Shown: positions 17,698-27,623, counted from the first letter of the stretch. The stretch is DNA of 64,000 nt from Sedimentisphaerales bacterium (GCA_016932095.1 JAFGDN010000020.1:1-64000), one strand, 5' to 3'. Notes: generated by a model not told the origin, from the sequence alone. Numbers and translations are program-made.

Positions 17698-20600
17698 TTA
17701 ATCGCCCAAACTTGCCATCCGACGTCGTAATTTCCATTCCTCCCGCGCACAATATAAAACCGGAACAATCAGCATTGTCAGTATTTCGATTGTCATACCG
17801 CCGAAGGACGGTATCGCCATCGGGACCATAATATCGCTTCCCCGCCCAACGCTTGTCAATACAGGCAATAGCGCCAGTATCGTTGTGGCCGTGGTCATCA
17901 GACAGGGGCGAATCCGACGAGTTCCCGCTTTTATAACCGCCTCGTGAACTTCTTTCAAATTCGCCGGCCTGACTTTGCCGAACGATTGTTCGAGATACGT
18001 GCACATCACGACACCGTCATCGGAGGCGATTCCGAATAGCGCGAGGAACCCCACCCATATTGCGACGCTGAGGTTTATCGGGTGCATCTGGAAGAGATTT
18101 CGCATATTTACGCCGAAGAGTGAGAAATCCAGAAACCACGGCTGTGCGTATGCCCATATCATCAGGAATCCGCCGCCCCACGCAACAATGATGCCCGAAA
18201 ACACCATAAATGTCGTCAGCACCGACCTGAACTGCAAATACAGAATCAAAAAGATTACGAACAGCGCAAGCGGCACAACAATCATAAGCGTTTTTTGCGC
18301 CCTTATCTGGCTTTCATAAGTGCCTGCAAAGGTGTAGCTTACGCCCGCCGGCACAACAAGCTCGCCGGCCGTGATTTTATCCTTGAGGAATTTTGCGCAC
18401 TGCTCAACCACGTCCACTTCGGCCAATCCGGGCTTTTTGTCGAACAGAATGTAGCTGGTTAAAAATGTATCCTCGCTCTTTATCATTTGCGGCCCGGGGA
18501 CGTATCTGATATTTGCCAGTTGAATCAGCGGTATTTGCGCCTCGCCCATAGTCGGCACTAAAATTTTACCAATCGTCTCAATCTGGTCTCGCAGCTCTCG
18601 CATATACCTGACGCGAACGGGATAGCGTTCTCTGCCTTCAACGGTCGTGGTGATTGTCTCGCCGCCGATAGCCGTCTCGATTACATCCTGCACCATCCGG
18701 ATACTTACACCGTATCTCGCTATCACCTCGCGGTCGATGTTAATCTCAAGATAAGGCGTGCCAACGACACGGTCTGCGATAACCGCCTCCGCTTCGACGC
18801 CCGGCGCCTCTTTTAACAGACGCTCAATCTCAAGGCCAAATTTCTCTATACTTTCCAGATTCGGCCCCTTTACCTTGACTCCCATCGGGGCGCGCATACC
18901 GCTTTGCAGCATAACGACCCTTGCGGCTATCGGCTGCAATTTCGGGGCGCCGGTTGTTCCGGGTATCTGGCCGGCCCTGACAATTTCATCCCATATATCG
19001 TCGGGGCTTGTGATTTTCTCGCGCCACTGTCGGTAAGGCCTGCCGTTATCATCGGGTAATAAATTGCCGTTCGCGTCCCGAACAAAGTCCTTTGTTTTTT
19101 TGTCGTATTTGAAACGCACCCGTCTGCCGTCCTTGTCGAGAATATACTCGGGTTTGTAGTTAACGACCGTTTCTATCATCGAGATAGGCGCGGGGTCCAG
19201 CGACGTTTCGGCCCTGCCGATTTTACCCACAACCAAATCGACCTCCGGTATCGACTGAAACGCCTCATCCTGTTTGGCGACGATATCCAGCGCCTCGCCA
19301 ATCGAGGCGTGCGGCATCGTCGTCGGCATATATAAAAACGAGCCCTCGTCCAAAGGCGGCATAAACTCTTTGCCAAGCCCCGACCATATAAGCACGCCGA
19401 GGACGATAATCAAAACCGGCACAGACAGGAATAAAAGCTTGTGCCGCAGACACCATTCTAAAATCGCCGGGTAATGGTTCTGGAAAAGCCGGAAAAACAG
19501 CAGCAATCCGCCTATGAGTATAACTACAAATATGAGATTTATGACAGTCCCCTTTTCCACTCCCAGCGGCAGCCAGTGTTTCGTCAAAATTATCCCTACA
19601 AAGGCGAGAGCAGCTATATTAGCCGCCTTGGGCCCCCACCCAGTTTTATTTTGCCCCAGCCGTTCGTGAAATAAATGATACGCGCCGATTGCGATAATAA
19701 TTACCGCCGCCCACCACGTGAACAATATCCACGCGGCTATGCCGCAGCCGAGCAGGACTATGCCCAATATTTTTCTGCCCGTTTTTTTCAACTTGCCGCC
19801 TTGTGTGAATAAAACATGTGCCGCGGGCGGGATTATCGTCAGCGCCACTATTATCGAGGCGATAAGGCAAAACGTCTTCGTCCACGCCAGCGGCTTAAAC
19901 AGCTTGCCCTCAGCGCCGGTCATCGTGAACACGGGCAAAAAACCGACGATTGTTGTTGATACCGCCGTCAGGATGGCGCTGCCCACTTCGCTGGCCGCGT
20001 TATATATCGCCTCAAGTTTATTGTCTTCTGGTTTGCATTCGTCTAAATGTTTGAGAATGTTTTCACAGATGATGATTCCCATATCGACGATTGTGCCGAT
20101 TGCTATCGCGATGCCTGATAACGCCACGATGTTGGCGTCCACTTTGAACGTTTTCATCAGAATAAAACATATCAGCACGGTCAGCGGCAGCAGTCCGCTT
20201 ATCAAGACGGAGCTGCGCAGGTGCATCACCATAACGATAACGACGACTATTGTAATGAGAATCTCTTCGGTGATAGCCGTTTCGAGCGTCCCTAATGTCT
20301 CGTAAATAAGCCCCGTCCTGTCATAAAACGGCACAACGGCAACTCTCGAAACCGTCCCGTCATCAAGCGTTTTTGAGGGCAATCCCGGCGAAATCTCCTC
20401 GATTTTCCTTTTGACGTTTTTGATGGCCTCCAGCGGATTATATCCGTACCGCACGACCACGACGCCTCCGACGGCCTCAGCCCCGCCTTTATCAATCGCG
20501 CCTCGGCGAAGTGCAGGCCCGTACGAGACGTGCGCCACCTGCTTTACATAGACCGGAACATTGTCCTTGACCTTTATGACCGTATTTTCGATGTCGGCGA

Positions 20601-21402
20601 TTTTCCTGATGAAGCCCAGCCCGCGTATGACGTACTCGGCCCTGTTAATTTCGATGGTTCGGGCGCCGACATCTATATTGCTTGCCCGCACGGCTGCGAA
20701 AATCTCATCCAGCCCCACCTTGAACGCCCGCATAGCGTCGGGATCAACATCAATCTGGTATTCCTTGACGAATCCCCCAACTGAAGCCACCTCGCTGATA
20801 CCCTCTGCGCTTAAAAGCGAATACCGCACGTTCCAGTCCTGAACGCTTCTAAGCTCATCGAGGTCCCATCCGCCTGTTGGTTCGCCGTTCGGGTCCCTTC
20901 CTTCCAGGGTGTACCAGAATACCTGTCCCAGGGCCGTCGCATCCGGCCCAAGCGTCGGCTGCACACCTTCAGGCAGCGTCCCGGCGGGCAGCGAATTTAA
21001 CTTTTCAAGCACCCTGCTGCGAGTCCAGTAGAAATCCTCTTTTTCAGTGAAAATAATGTAAATGCTGGAAAAGCCGAACATCGAAATGCTGCGGATTGTT
21101 TTTACGCCGGGCACACCCAGCAATGCCGTCGTCAGCGGATAGGTTATCTGGTCCTCGACATCCTGCGGGCTTCTGCCGGGCCAGTCAGTGAAGACAATCT
21201 GCTGGTTCTCGCCGATATCAGGAATCGCGTCCACTGCCACCGGATTTCTCGGCCAAAAACCGATTTCCCAGTCAAACGGGGCGACATAGACGCCCCAGCC
21301 GACGAAAAACAGGATTAGCAGCCATACCACCAGCTTGTTCTCAAGGCAAAAGCGTATGACCTTATCGATAAACGACGGTTGTTGTCCCTTAATCTCATCC
21401 AT
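17698..21402 (-). CDS. cusA: CusA/CzcA-type heavy-metal RND efflux pump
   Basis: 1234 residues. This is the inner-membrane proton-driven pump of a tripartite metal exporter, probably for Cu(I)/Ag(I) given the neighbouring metal-binding domains. It has the RND layout: N-terminal helix, NPVAVDAIPDIGENQ, the TM4 region GIAIAIGTIVDMGIIICENI with its relay Asp, EFMPPLDEGSF, and ASDDGVVMCTYLEQ near the end. It is about 180 residues longer than classical CusA. The extra length includes a hydrophobic insert (about 520-640) and a hydrophilic insert (about 740-800, KDGRRVRFKYDKKTKDF). It is the last gene of the efflux group. Confidence 0.92.
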   Translation of the reverse strand: MDEIKGQQPSFIDKVIRFCLENKLVVWLLILFFVGWGVYVAPFDWEIGFWPRNPVAVDAIPDIGENQQIVFTDWPGRSPQDVEDQITYPLTTALLGVPGVKTIRSISMFGFSSIYIIFTEKEDFYWTRSRVLEKLNSLPAGTLPEGVQPTLGPDATALGQVFWYTLEGRDPNGEPTGGWDLDELRSVQDWNVRYSLLSAEGISEVASVGGFVKEYQIDVDPDAMRAFKVGLDEIFAAVRASNIDVGARTIEINRAEYVIRGLGFIRKIADIENTVIKVKDNVPVYVKQVAHVSYGPALRRGAIDKGGAEAVGGVVVVRYGYNPLEAIKNVKRKIEEISPGLPSKTLDDGTVSRVAVVPFYDRTGLIYETLGTLETAITEEILITIVVVIVMVMHLRSSVLISGLLPLTVLICFILMKTFKVDANIVALSGIAIAIGTIVDMGIIICENILKHLDECKPEDNKLEAIYNAASEVGSAILTAVSTTIVGFLPVFTMTGAEGKLFKPLAWTKTFCLIASIIVALTIIPPAAHVLFTQGGKLKKTGRKILGIVLLGCGIAAWILFTWWAAVIIIAIGAYHLFHERLGQNKTGWGPKAANIAALAFVGIILTKHWLPLGVEKGTVINLIFVVILIGGLLLFFRLFQNHYPAILEWCLRHKLLFLSVPVLIIVLGVLIWSGLGKEFMPPLDEGSFLYMPTTMPHASIGEALDIVAKQDEAFQSIPEVDLVVGKIGRAETSLDPAPISMIETVVNYKPEYILDKDGRRVRFKYDKKTKDFVRDANGNLLPDDNGRPYRQWREKITSPDDIWDEIVRAGQIPGTTGAPKLQPIAARVVMLQSGMRAPMGVKVKGPNLESIEKFGLEIERLLKEAPGVEAEAVIADRVVGTPYLEINIDREVIARYGVSIRMVQDVIETAIGGETITTTVEGRERYPVRVRYMRELRDQIETIGKILVPTMGEAQIPLIQLANIRYVPGPQMIKSEDTFLTSYILFDKKPGLAEVDVVEQCAKFLKDKITAGELVVPAGVSYTFAGTYESQIRAQKTLMIVVPLALFVIFLILYLQFRSVLTTFMVFSGIIVAWGGGFLMIWAYAQPWFLDFSLFGVNMRNLFQMHPINLSVAIWVGFLALFGIASDDGVVMCTYLEQSFGKVRPANLKEVHEAVIKAGTRRIRPCLMTTATTILALLPVLTSVGRGSDIMVPMAIPSFGGMTIEILTMLIVPVLYCAREEWKLRRRMASLGD

Positions 21403-21457
21403 CGGAGTCAGGGCCTTTTAACAGTCAAGACAGTTGTGTTTATGCCGCCGAGACGAA

Positions 21458-21808
21458 CTATTTTTTGAACTGCGGCAGGTTTGCGACGTACTTTTCCGGG
21501 TCCGCCTCGAACTTTGCCTTGCAGTCGGCGCAGCAGAAGTAAACCTTCTTACCCTTGTACTCGACAAAGACGTTCTTGTCGATTTTGTTGCCGTCCATTA
21601 CGGGGCACATCGTCTGCTCTACCGAAGCCGCCATTGTTTCGGCTGTTTTCTTCGTATCTTCTGCCGTTTTGGTAGCCGTCTCTTTCATTTCTTCCATTGT
21701 AGGCGCCTTAGGCGTCGGGGCCGGCTCTTCTTTCTTTTTGCAGCCGACCAGAACCAAAGCCGTTGTCAAAAGAGTTAAAGCTAACAGCATCAAACCTTTC
21801 TTCTTCAT
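21458..21808 (-). CDS. YHS-domain lipoprotein
   Basis: 116 residues. A lipoprotein signal ends LVLVGC, with the lipidated Cys at 23. A Pro/Lys/Thr-rich coil-forming linker follows, then a YHS metal-binding domain (about 65-112) with CPVMDGNKI and VYFCCADCKAKFEADP. YHS domains of this type bind copper or related metals through Cys and His. Placed between the adaptor and pump genes, it probably acts as a periplasmic metal chaperone for the exporter. That role is inferred from context. Confidence 0.85.
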   Translation of the reverse strand: MKKKGLMLLALTLLTTALVLVGCKKKEEPAPTPKAPTMEEMKETATKTAEDTKKTAETMAASVEQTMCPVMDGNKIDKNVFVEYKGKKVYFCCADCKAKFEADPEKYVANLPQFKK

Positions 21809-21843
21809 TTTTCTTCCCTTTCAATAGCAAACATTCTAAAGTT

Positions 21844-23295
21844 TTAATGTCGATGCTCCATTGGTTGCGTTTCACCCTGCGGGCTCATCATACTCGGCTT
21901 TGCCTGTATCTGCAGGGCCGAGTCAATTTTGAAATTCCCGTTTGTAACGACGATTTCACCCTCTTTGAGTCCTTCTTTAACGAGGTAATAGTCGCCGGCT
22001 TTTGGCCCTAACATAATTTCCCTGCCCTCGAATGTCGGTTTTTCCATACCCTCTGAACGGACGTAAACAACCGCGCGTTTGCCCGTTATCAATGGCGCAG
22101 AAGCCGGTATCACAAGCGGGGCCTCATTCGGCTCTTTGGCGACAATGTAGCCCAGCGATTCGGTAGTTACTAAATCCATTCCGCATATATCGCAGGTGCC
22201 TTTCTCGGTTTTCACAACCGACGGGTGCATCGGGCAAATCCACTTGCCTGCCATATCTTCATCCATAACCATTCCCGCCCCGGCCACTTTCGACCGAACG
22301 ACCGCCCGCACGAACATCTCCGGTTTTAGCCGGGCGTAGGGATTAGCGACGTTTACTCGCAGCTTCACCGTCCGCGTCGCGGGATTCAACACGGGGTCGA
22401 TAAAGCTTATTGTTCCCCTGAACGGTTCTCCCGGGTAGGCCTCAGTCGTAAACTCAACCTGCTGCCCGTATCGTATCCACATCATATCCGACTCGTAGGC
22501 GTCCAGTTTTACCCAGACCTCGGACAAATCCGCGATTGTGTAAATTTTCGTTCCCGTATCGACGTAGTCGCCGGCGTTGGCGTATTTTTCGATTACAATA
22601 CCGCCTATTGGCGAGTAAATGGTCAAATGGTCCGTCGTTTTGCCCGTATTTTCAATCTCTTCTATCTGTTCGTTGAGCAGGCCCAGCAGTCGTAGTTTTT
22701 CTCTCGACGCTTCGAGCGTGGCGACGCTCGACCGCCTGATAAGCTCGGTCGCGGCGGCTGTTTCTTTAATTGCTTTGGCGGCCTGTAAAAGCTCGGCTTG
22801 TGCGCTCAATAACTGCGGGCTGTAAAGGTAAACAAGGTGGTCGCCTTTGCGGACAAGCGTGCCCGTGAAATCGACGTATAGGCGGTCTATTCTGCCGGGC
22901 ACCCACGCTGAGATTTGCTTGACCCTCGCTTCGTCAAATTCGACCTTGCCGACCATCCGAACCTCGGCCTCAACAAACTTCCGTTCAACTGGTGCTGTCT
23001 TGACCTCCATCAGCTTCAGGGCATCTTCTGAAAATACTATCTGTCGGGCGCCCGCCTGTGCCTGCTCAATAGTGACGGGTATCAAATCCATAAAGCATAT
23101 AGGGCATTTTCCCGGCTTTGGCTTACGAATCTGCGGATGCATCGCGCATGTCCACGTTTGTTGTTGTGAAGATGTCTGACCGGCGGCGGGCGTTTCCTGT
23201 TTACTAATCCCTGACCCGCGAACGAAGAATCCAGCCAAAAAGGCCGCTATCAACACTAAAATCGCCCATCTTAATTTCAGGTTATAAGTAACCAT
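21844..23295 (-). CDS. cusB: CusB-type periplasmic adaptor with two metal-binding domains
   Basis: 483 residues. Signal anchor (8-26), then a heavy-metal-binding domain at about 48-74 (CAMHPQI and CPICFMDL). A membrane-fusion body follows, with helical hairpin (LLSAQAELLQAAKAIKE) and barrel/lipoyl parts such as YSPIGGIVIEKYANAGDYVDTG. A second metal-binding domain lies near 350-376 (CPMHPSV and CDICGMDL), inserted within the adaptor. The N-terminal copy matches known CusB relatives; the second, internal copy is unusual. It links pump and outer-membrane channel, and delivers metal in Cus systems. Confidence 0.92.
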   Translation of the reverse strand: MVTYNLKLRWAILVLIAAFLAGFFVRGSGISKQETPAAGQTSSQQQTWTCAMHPQIRKPKPGKCPICFMDLIPVTIEQAQAGARQIVFSEDALKLMEVKTAPVERKFVEAEVRMVGKVEFDEARVKQISAWVPGRIDRLYVDFTGTLVRKGDHLVYLYSPQLLSAQAELLQAAKAIKETAAATELIRRSSVATLEASREKLRLLGLLNEQIEEIENTGKTTDHLTIYSPIGGIVIEKYANAGDYVDTGTKIYTIADLSEVWVKLDAYESDMMWIRYGQQVEFTTEAYPGEPFRGTISFIDPVLNPATRTVKLRVNVANPYARLKPEMFVRAVVRSKVAGAGMVMDEDMAGKWICPMHPSVVKTEKGTCDICGMDLVTTESLGYIVAKEPNEAPLVIPASAPLITGKRAVVYVRSEGMEKPTFEGREIMLGPKAGDYYLVKEGLKEGEIVVTNGNFKIDSALQIQAKPSMMSPQGETQPMEHRH

Positions 23296-23374
23296 TCCTT
23301 GCCTTTCCGAATTTATACTAATCCCGTAGGAATAAGTTCTATAAAACCTGCTTTTGCCCCCTTTGCTGTCATTT

Positions 23375-24610
23375 TTAACGCAGTTCCGCTCCTACTAACA
23401 TCTCTAATTCCGCCAATTTTTGCCTGTTGTCCGCCAAAGCCCGCTGGTATGACAAGTAATAATCCAGCAATAGTCGCTGTGAATCAATCAAGCTCAAAAA
23501 GTCGGTTGTTCCCGCCTTATAGGCCGTCTCAGATGTCTGCAAAAGTTCCTGCCCTTTCGGTATCAGCGTGTCTCGATACAACCGAATCCTTCTGATACTA
23601 TCGTTATAGTCGTAGAAACTTTGTGCTGCTTTTGACAGCAGTGCGTTTTCTGTGTCAATCCTTTCCTGCTCGATGCTTGCAGCCAATGCCTGTGCCTGTC
23701 GCTCGCCGGCGCTATAGCTGTCTTGCCACAAAGGTAAATTCATCTGGAACATAAGGGCTACGGAGTCGCGCCCGCTCATCCCGCCGCTTCGCTCGAACCT
23801 CGTCCATTCGACCCCTACTCCTATATCAGGGTAGAAATTTTTCCTGGCAAGCTCAATTCCGCTTTTTGCCGCCAGCACCTCAAAATTCAAACTCGCCAAC
23901 TCCGGATTTTTCTGCCTGAGCAAACTCACAATATATTCATAATCGAGTGCTGCCGCGTTAAATTTCTCGACCTTCGGCCAGGGCAGATTCGTGTCTTCGG
24001 GCAGGTTTAGCGCCTTGTTCAATTTACTCACCGTCGGCTTTCGCAACTGCTCCAAGCTGCTCAACATATATTCAATTCTTGCGAGTTCCACCTGCGCACG
24101 TATCACGTCCGGCTGGTCCGTCCGGGACGCCGTATATCTGGTTCTTGCCACTTCCTCGAAATGCCTCAGCAATTCGAGATTTTCCGCAGCTATGTCAATC
24201 GCTTTGGCAAGATATGCAAACTCGTAAAATCCCTGCTTGACTTCCTTGAACAGCATAAGTCGCGCCGATTGATATTTTTGATGTGCCGCGTCTGACTGCT
24301 TTAAAGCTGTTTCCGTCCTTGCGTCTATTGTGCCGAACCAGGGGAACATCTGCATAACACTTAGTGTCTGGCTCATCTGCATAGCCGATTGCCGCGTCAA
24401 GTAGCTGTATTTGATTTCGGGGTCGGGCAGGGCTTTGGCCTGGGGGATTTCCTCCGTCGCGGCAATCCACTCCTGCTTTTTGCTCAATAATCCCGCGTTA
24501 TGGGTCTCGGCATACGCGAGGTAATCATTGAGGGTTATAAAAGTATTCGGCTCGGCTGCCGTTACAACCGACGTGAATACCGTCAGCAATATTGACATGC
24601 CTGCTTTCAT
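23375..24610 (-). CDS. TolC/CusC-family outer-membrane efflux protein
   Basis: 411 residues with a short signal peptide (ending VTAAEP) and two OEP repeats of helical character. Typical segments are LPDPEIKYSYLTRQS, FPWFGTIDARTETA, and YPDIGVGVEWTRFERSG. It is somewhat short for the family but complete. It would form the outer-membrane duct for the CusA/CusB pump. It is the first gene of the efflux group, 79 bases before cusB. Confidence 0.9.
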   Translation of the reverse strand: MKAGMSILLTVFTSVVTAAEPNTFITLNDYLAYAETHNAGLLSKKQEWIAATEEIPQAKALPDPEIKYSYLTRQSAMQMSQTLSVMQMFPWFGTIDARTETALKQSDAAHQKYQSARLMLFKEVKQGFYEFAYLAKAIDIAAENLELLRHFEEVARTRYTASRTDQPDVIRAQVELARIEYMLSSLEQLRKPTVSKLNKALNLPEDTNLPWPKVEKFNAAALDYEYIVSLLRQKNPELASLNFEVLAAKSGIELARKNFYPDIGVGVEWTRFERSGGMSGRDSVALMFQMNLPLWQDSYSAGERQAQALAASIEQERIDTENALLSKAAQSFYDYNDSIRRIRLYRDTLIPKGQELLQTSETAYKAGTTDFLSLIDSQRLLLDYYLSYQRALADNRQKLAELEMLVGAELR

Positions 24611-24648
24611 TATACGTCCCCGTCAAAATCATTCTTCCGACGGCTTCT

Positions 24649-24677
24649 CTTATAGCGGTTTGAACCCGTCGTATAAG
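24649..24677. promoter_or_regulatory. Imperfect palindrome upstream of the efflux genes
   Basis: CTTATA (24649-24654) and TATAAG (24672-24677) bound a GGTTTGAACCC-like centre. It lies 39 bases before the tolC start and 50 bases after the phosphorylase stop. It could be an operator for a metal regulator or an attenuator/terminator hairpin; the sequence alone does not decide. Confidence 0.35.
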
Positions 24678-24726
24678 AAAAATTTTTGAAACTATACTTT
24701 TTGAAGCATCTGCACTGAATTTATCG

Positions 24727-26562
24727 TCACAAATATGCGTTTATTACGTACTGCTGCACCATCCTGTGCGTGTTGAAGAAGGATGCGTTTACCGCGATGG
24801 AATGACGCATAACGTCTATCCATCTGTCCCTGTTGTTATAGTACATAGGCACAATAACGTACTCGAGTTTTGAATAGAGTTCCGCCGCATCGGCGTTATC
24901 CTCATTCGAAAAGGGCGCAGACGTTCCGATGGCCCATCCCGTAACGCCCTCGATATGCCCCTCAAGCCACCACCCGTCGAGGACGCTGAAACTCGGCACT
25001 CCATTGTGCGCCGCCTTCATACCGCTTGTCCCGGAGGCCTCCATTGGCTTGCGAGGCGTATTGAGCCACAAATCGACGCCTGAAACCAGCATCCTTGCCA
25101 TATCCATATCATAATCCGGTAAATAGATTACAGGAACGTCAGCCCCAAGCTGTTTTGAGGCCGAGATAATTTTCCTGATAAGGTCTTTTCCGGCGTTATC
25201 TTTCGGATGCGCCTTGCCGGCGAAGACAAACTGCAGTTTTCCGGCGTTTTTGGCTGTTTGTCGAAGTTTTTCGAGGTCTGAGAAAAGCAGGTCGGCTCTC
25301 TTGTACTGGGTTGCACGACGGGCAAAACCGATTGTGAGAGCTTCGGAGTCCAGCCCGGCATTGCTTGTCTGATTAATATGGTCAATGAGACGGTTTTTTG
25401 ATTTCTTATGGGCGTCCCAGATTTCTTCCTTGGGGATACTTAAACTGTATCGCAGAGACAATGGGTCTGCCCGCCAGCCAGGAATGTGCTTCTCAAAAAG
25501 CGCCCTGAAACTGTCACAGGTCCAGGTATACGAGTGAATCCCGTTGGTTATCGAGTCGATAGTATAAGTTGGAAACATTTCTCTCGAAATTTCTCCGTGT
25601 CGTTTTGCAACCCCGTTGACGTAATGACTCATATTCAGCGCAAGGAACGTCATATTCAGCTCGTCGCTTCCTCCGAGCATATGCAGAGTGTCGGCGGGGA
25701 ACGATTCCCCCATAATGCTTTTCACCAGCTCATAATCGAATTTATCGTGTCCCGCGGGAACGGGTGTATGTGTGGTGAAAATGCATTTATGCCTGACGGA
25801 ATCGTAATCGAAATCCGATTTTTCGTCCGTTTTGGATTCCCGCAGCAATTCGAGGACGAGTAACGCCGCGTGCCCTTCGTTCATATGGTATCGCTGAACA
25901 TTTTTATAACCGAGCTGCTTGAGTATTCTGACTCCTCCTATGCCCAGGACTATTTCCTGCGAAAGGCGATGACGCTGGTCGCCGCTGTAAAGAAAATCGC
26001 AAAGCGCCTTTTCTTCAGGGTCGTTGCCGTCAATATTTGTGTCCAGAAATAATACAGGCACCTTAAAATCCGTGACGCCCTCGATATCGTATCGCCACAC
26101 GCCTATTTTCACGTTTCGCCCCTCGATGCCGACGTCAATCGTCTGCGTTAAACGCATAAGGTGCTCCTCGGGGTTCCATGTTATGGGTAATTCCTGCTGA
26201 TTACCGAGGCCATCGAGCGTTTGATGGAAATACCCTTTACGATAGAGCAGAGTTACTCCGACGACGGGCACCCGTAAATCGGCGCAGGATTTTAATGTGT
26301 CGCCTGCCAATATTCCCAGACCGCCGCTGTAAGTCGGAATATGGGAATCGATGCCGATTTCCATAGAAAAATAAGCGATTTTAACGTCGCTTTCAACGCG
26401 AGGTGATTCATTTTTCTTTAAAGCGTCGATGTATTTCCGGGGGGCTTTTTCGAAATTAGCTTTGCATTTTTGCGAACAAAAATAGTAACGCGCCCCCTGA
26501 TATTCACTGAAAATCCCCTTTTTCTCATCCGCCTTCATCCCACAAACCGGGTCTATTGTCAT
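24727..26562 (-). CDS. YHS domain fused to alpha-glucan phosphorylase
   Basis: 611 residues. Residues 1-48 form a YHS metal-binding domain (DPVCGMKADEKKG and YYFCSQKCKANFEKAP). From about 60 a GT35 alpha-glucan phosphorylase follows: IAYFSMEIGIDSHIPTYSGG, YHMNEGHAAL, NGIHSYTW, and the PLP-lysine region EASGTSGMKAAHNG near 515. The enzyme releases glucose-1-phosphate from glycogen or maltodextrin. The length fits the short bacterial/archaeal phosphorylase group. The YHS fusion is odd and coincides with an adjacent metal-efflux operon that also carries a YHS protein. Frame continuity across the junction is clean. Confidence 0.88.
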   Translation of the reverse strand: MTIDPVCGMKADEKKGIFSEYQGARYYFCSQKCKANFEKAPRKYIDALKKNESPRVESDVKIAYFSMEIGIDSHIPTYSGGLGILAGDTLKSCADLRVPVVGVTLLYRKGYFHQTLDGLGNQQELPITWNPEEHLMRLTQTIDVGIEGRNVKIGVWRYDIEGVTDFKVPVLFLDTNIDGNDPEEKALCDFLYSGDQRHRLSQEIVLGIGGVRILKQLGYKNVQRYHMNEGHAALLVLELLRESKTDEKSDFDYDSVRHKCIFTTHTPVPAGHDKFDYELVKSIMGESFPADTLHMLGGSDELNMTFLALNMSHYVNGVAKRHGEISREMFPTYTIDSITNGIHSYTWTCDSFRALFEKHIPGWRADPLSLRYSLSIPKEEIWDAHKKSKNRLIDHINQTSNAGLDSEALTIGFARRATQYKRADLLFSDLEKLRQTAKNAGKLQFVFAGKAHPKDNAGKDLIRKIISASKQLGADVPVIYLPDYDMDMARMLVSGVDLWLNTPRKPMEASGTSGMKAAHNGVPSFSVLDGWWLEGHIEGVTGWAIGTSAPFSNEDNADAAELYSKLEYVIVPMYYNNRDRWIDVMRHSIAVNASFFNTHRMVQQYVINAYL

Positions 26563-26713
26563 TTGGAATCTCCTTGCTCGTCTGTTTACTCTCGCCTGTC
26601 TGTAATTCGCCGCTTTTCCGCGAATCTCTGTCCGTCAATTTACCGTCGTTACGGATATTTGTCCAATAATATTTAGCCGCAGGATTAATATTAAACGCTT
26701 ATAATACGATGGT

Positions 26714-26998
26714 ATGTTCGGCGAAAGCCCTGTGAAGGAAAAAATAAAAGTTTTCACGACAGGCCATTCCATCAGGCCGTTTGATGAGTTTCTTTCCCTG
26801 CCGGGGTGATTTAGAATAGAAATTCTTGTCGATATGAGGCGATTCCCCGGCCTGCTGATGTCCCCTCATTTCAATCTCGAAGTCCTCGAAAAGGCGCTGT
26901 CGGAGGCGGGCATAGAGCATTTCTGGCTTGAGGATTTAGGGGGGCAAAGGTCCGCCAAAGACGAATATACACATTTACTCATCGAAGATGGGATTTAG
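26714..26998 (+). pseudogene. Broken DUF488 gene
   Basis: A single frame encodes VFTTGHSIRPFDEFLSLPG, then an in-frame TGA at 26807-26809. It continues FRIEILVDMRRFPG, then PHFNLEVLEKALSEAGI and FWLEDLGGQRS, ending at TAG 26996-26998. This is the N-terminal half of a DUF488 protein (TIGHS and LVDVRRFP motifs), interrupted by one stop and cut short at the C-terminus. It overlaps the end of the next minus-strand gene. Function of DUF488 is unknown. Confidence 0.75.
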
Positions 26999-27395
26999 TG
27001 TTTTGGATTCCGGACTTTCGCGGGTCTGATTTGAGCCAGGCCAGCGCCTTGTCCTCGTCGGGGAATACCCTGAACTGCAGCGACCTTAAGAATGCTACGT
27101 TCTGGAAGAACAAAAACAAGCTCTTTTTAGGCGATTCGGGATTAAATAAAACGGCTATCTTGTCTTCGGAACCAATCCCGATATCCTTAAGAATTGCGGG
27201 CAAATCGTCAATCTCAAGAATGGATAAATCCAGCTCTGAATCACGGTAATCAGCCAGAAACCTGAACACGCCGTGTTTTCGTCCGACGCGGAGGGCTTCC
27301 TGGCTGAGCTGCTTGATGGCGTCCAAGGTTAAGGCGGCTGACGTTTTTGCGTGAACAATGCCTTCCGGCTCCAGATAATCGATAGAGTGTTCCAT
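26979..27395 (-). CDS. SpoIIAA/STAS-like domain protein, copy 1
   Basis: 138 residues with a pattern of YLEPEGIVHAKTSAALTL, then LADYRDSELDLSILEIDDLP, IGSEDKIAVLFNP, and ALAWLKSD at the end. This resembles SpoIIAA-like (STAS/SEC14-fold) single-domain proteins of unknown function. A paralog with the same residues in the same order follows at 27624. No signal peptide or membrane segment. The overlap of its 3' end with the DUF488 remnant is small. Confidence 0.7.
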   Translation of the reverse strand: MEHSIDYLEPEGIVHAKTSAALTLDAIKQLSQEALRVGRKHGVFRFLADYRDSELDLSILEIDDLPAILKDIGIGSEDKIAVLFNPESPKKSLFLFFQNVAFLRSLQFRVFPDEDKALAWLKSDPRKSGIQNTKSHLR

Positions 27396-27623
27396 TACCT
27401 GTGCCCCCGGTGAAAGATTTCCGGTATGTTTTATTAACTTGTAAGGCGAGAATTTTGAGATGGCCTTGATGCTGTTTTTGCTTTCCTTCCTACTTAAAAT
27501 ATACTTCGGAAAATTACAAATCCAAACACGTAATTTCTCGGATGTTGCTATTCGACGCCTCGCGGCTGCTTAATGAACAAAGTCGTTTTCGCGTGATGGT
27601 TTGCTGTCTTTCGCATCGGCGGC

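Noticed and set aside
26699..26920. Minus-strand ORF of 73 codons
   Set aside because: It is antisense to the clearer DUF488 remnant on the plus strand.
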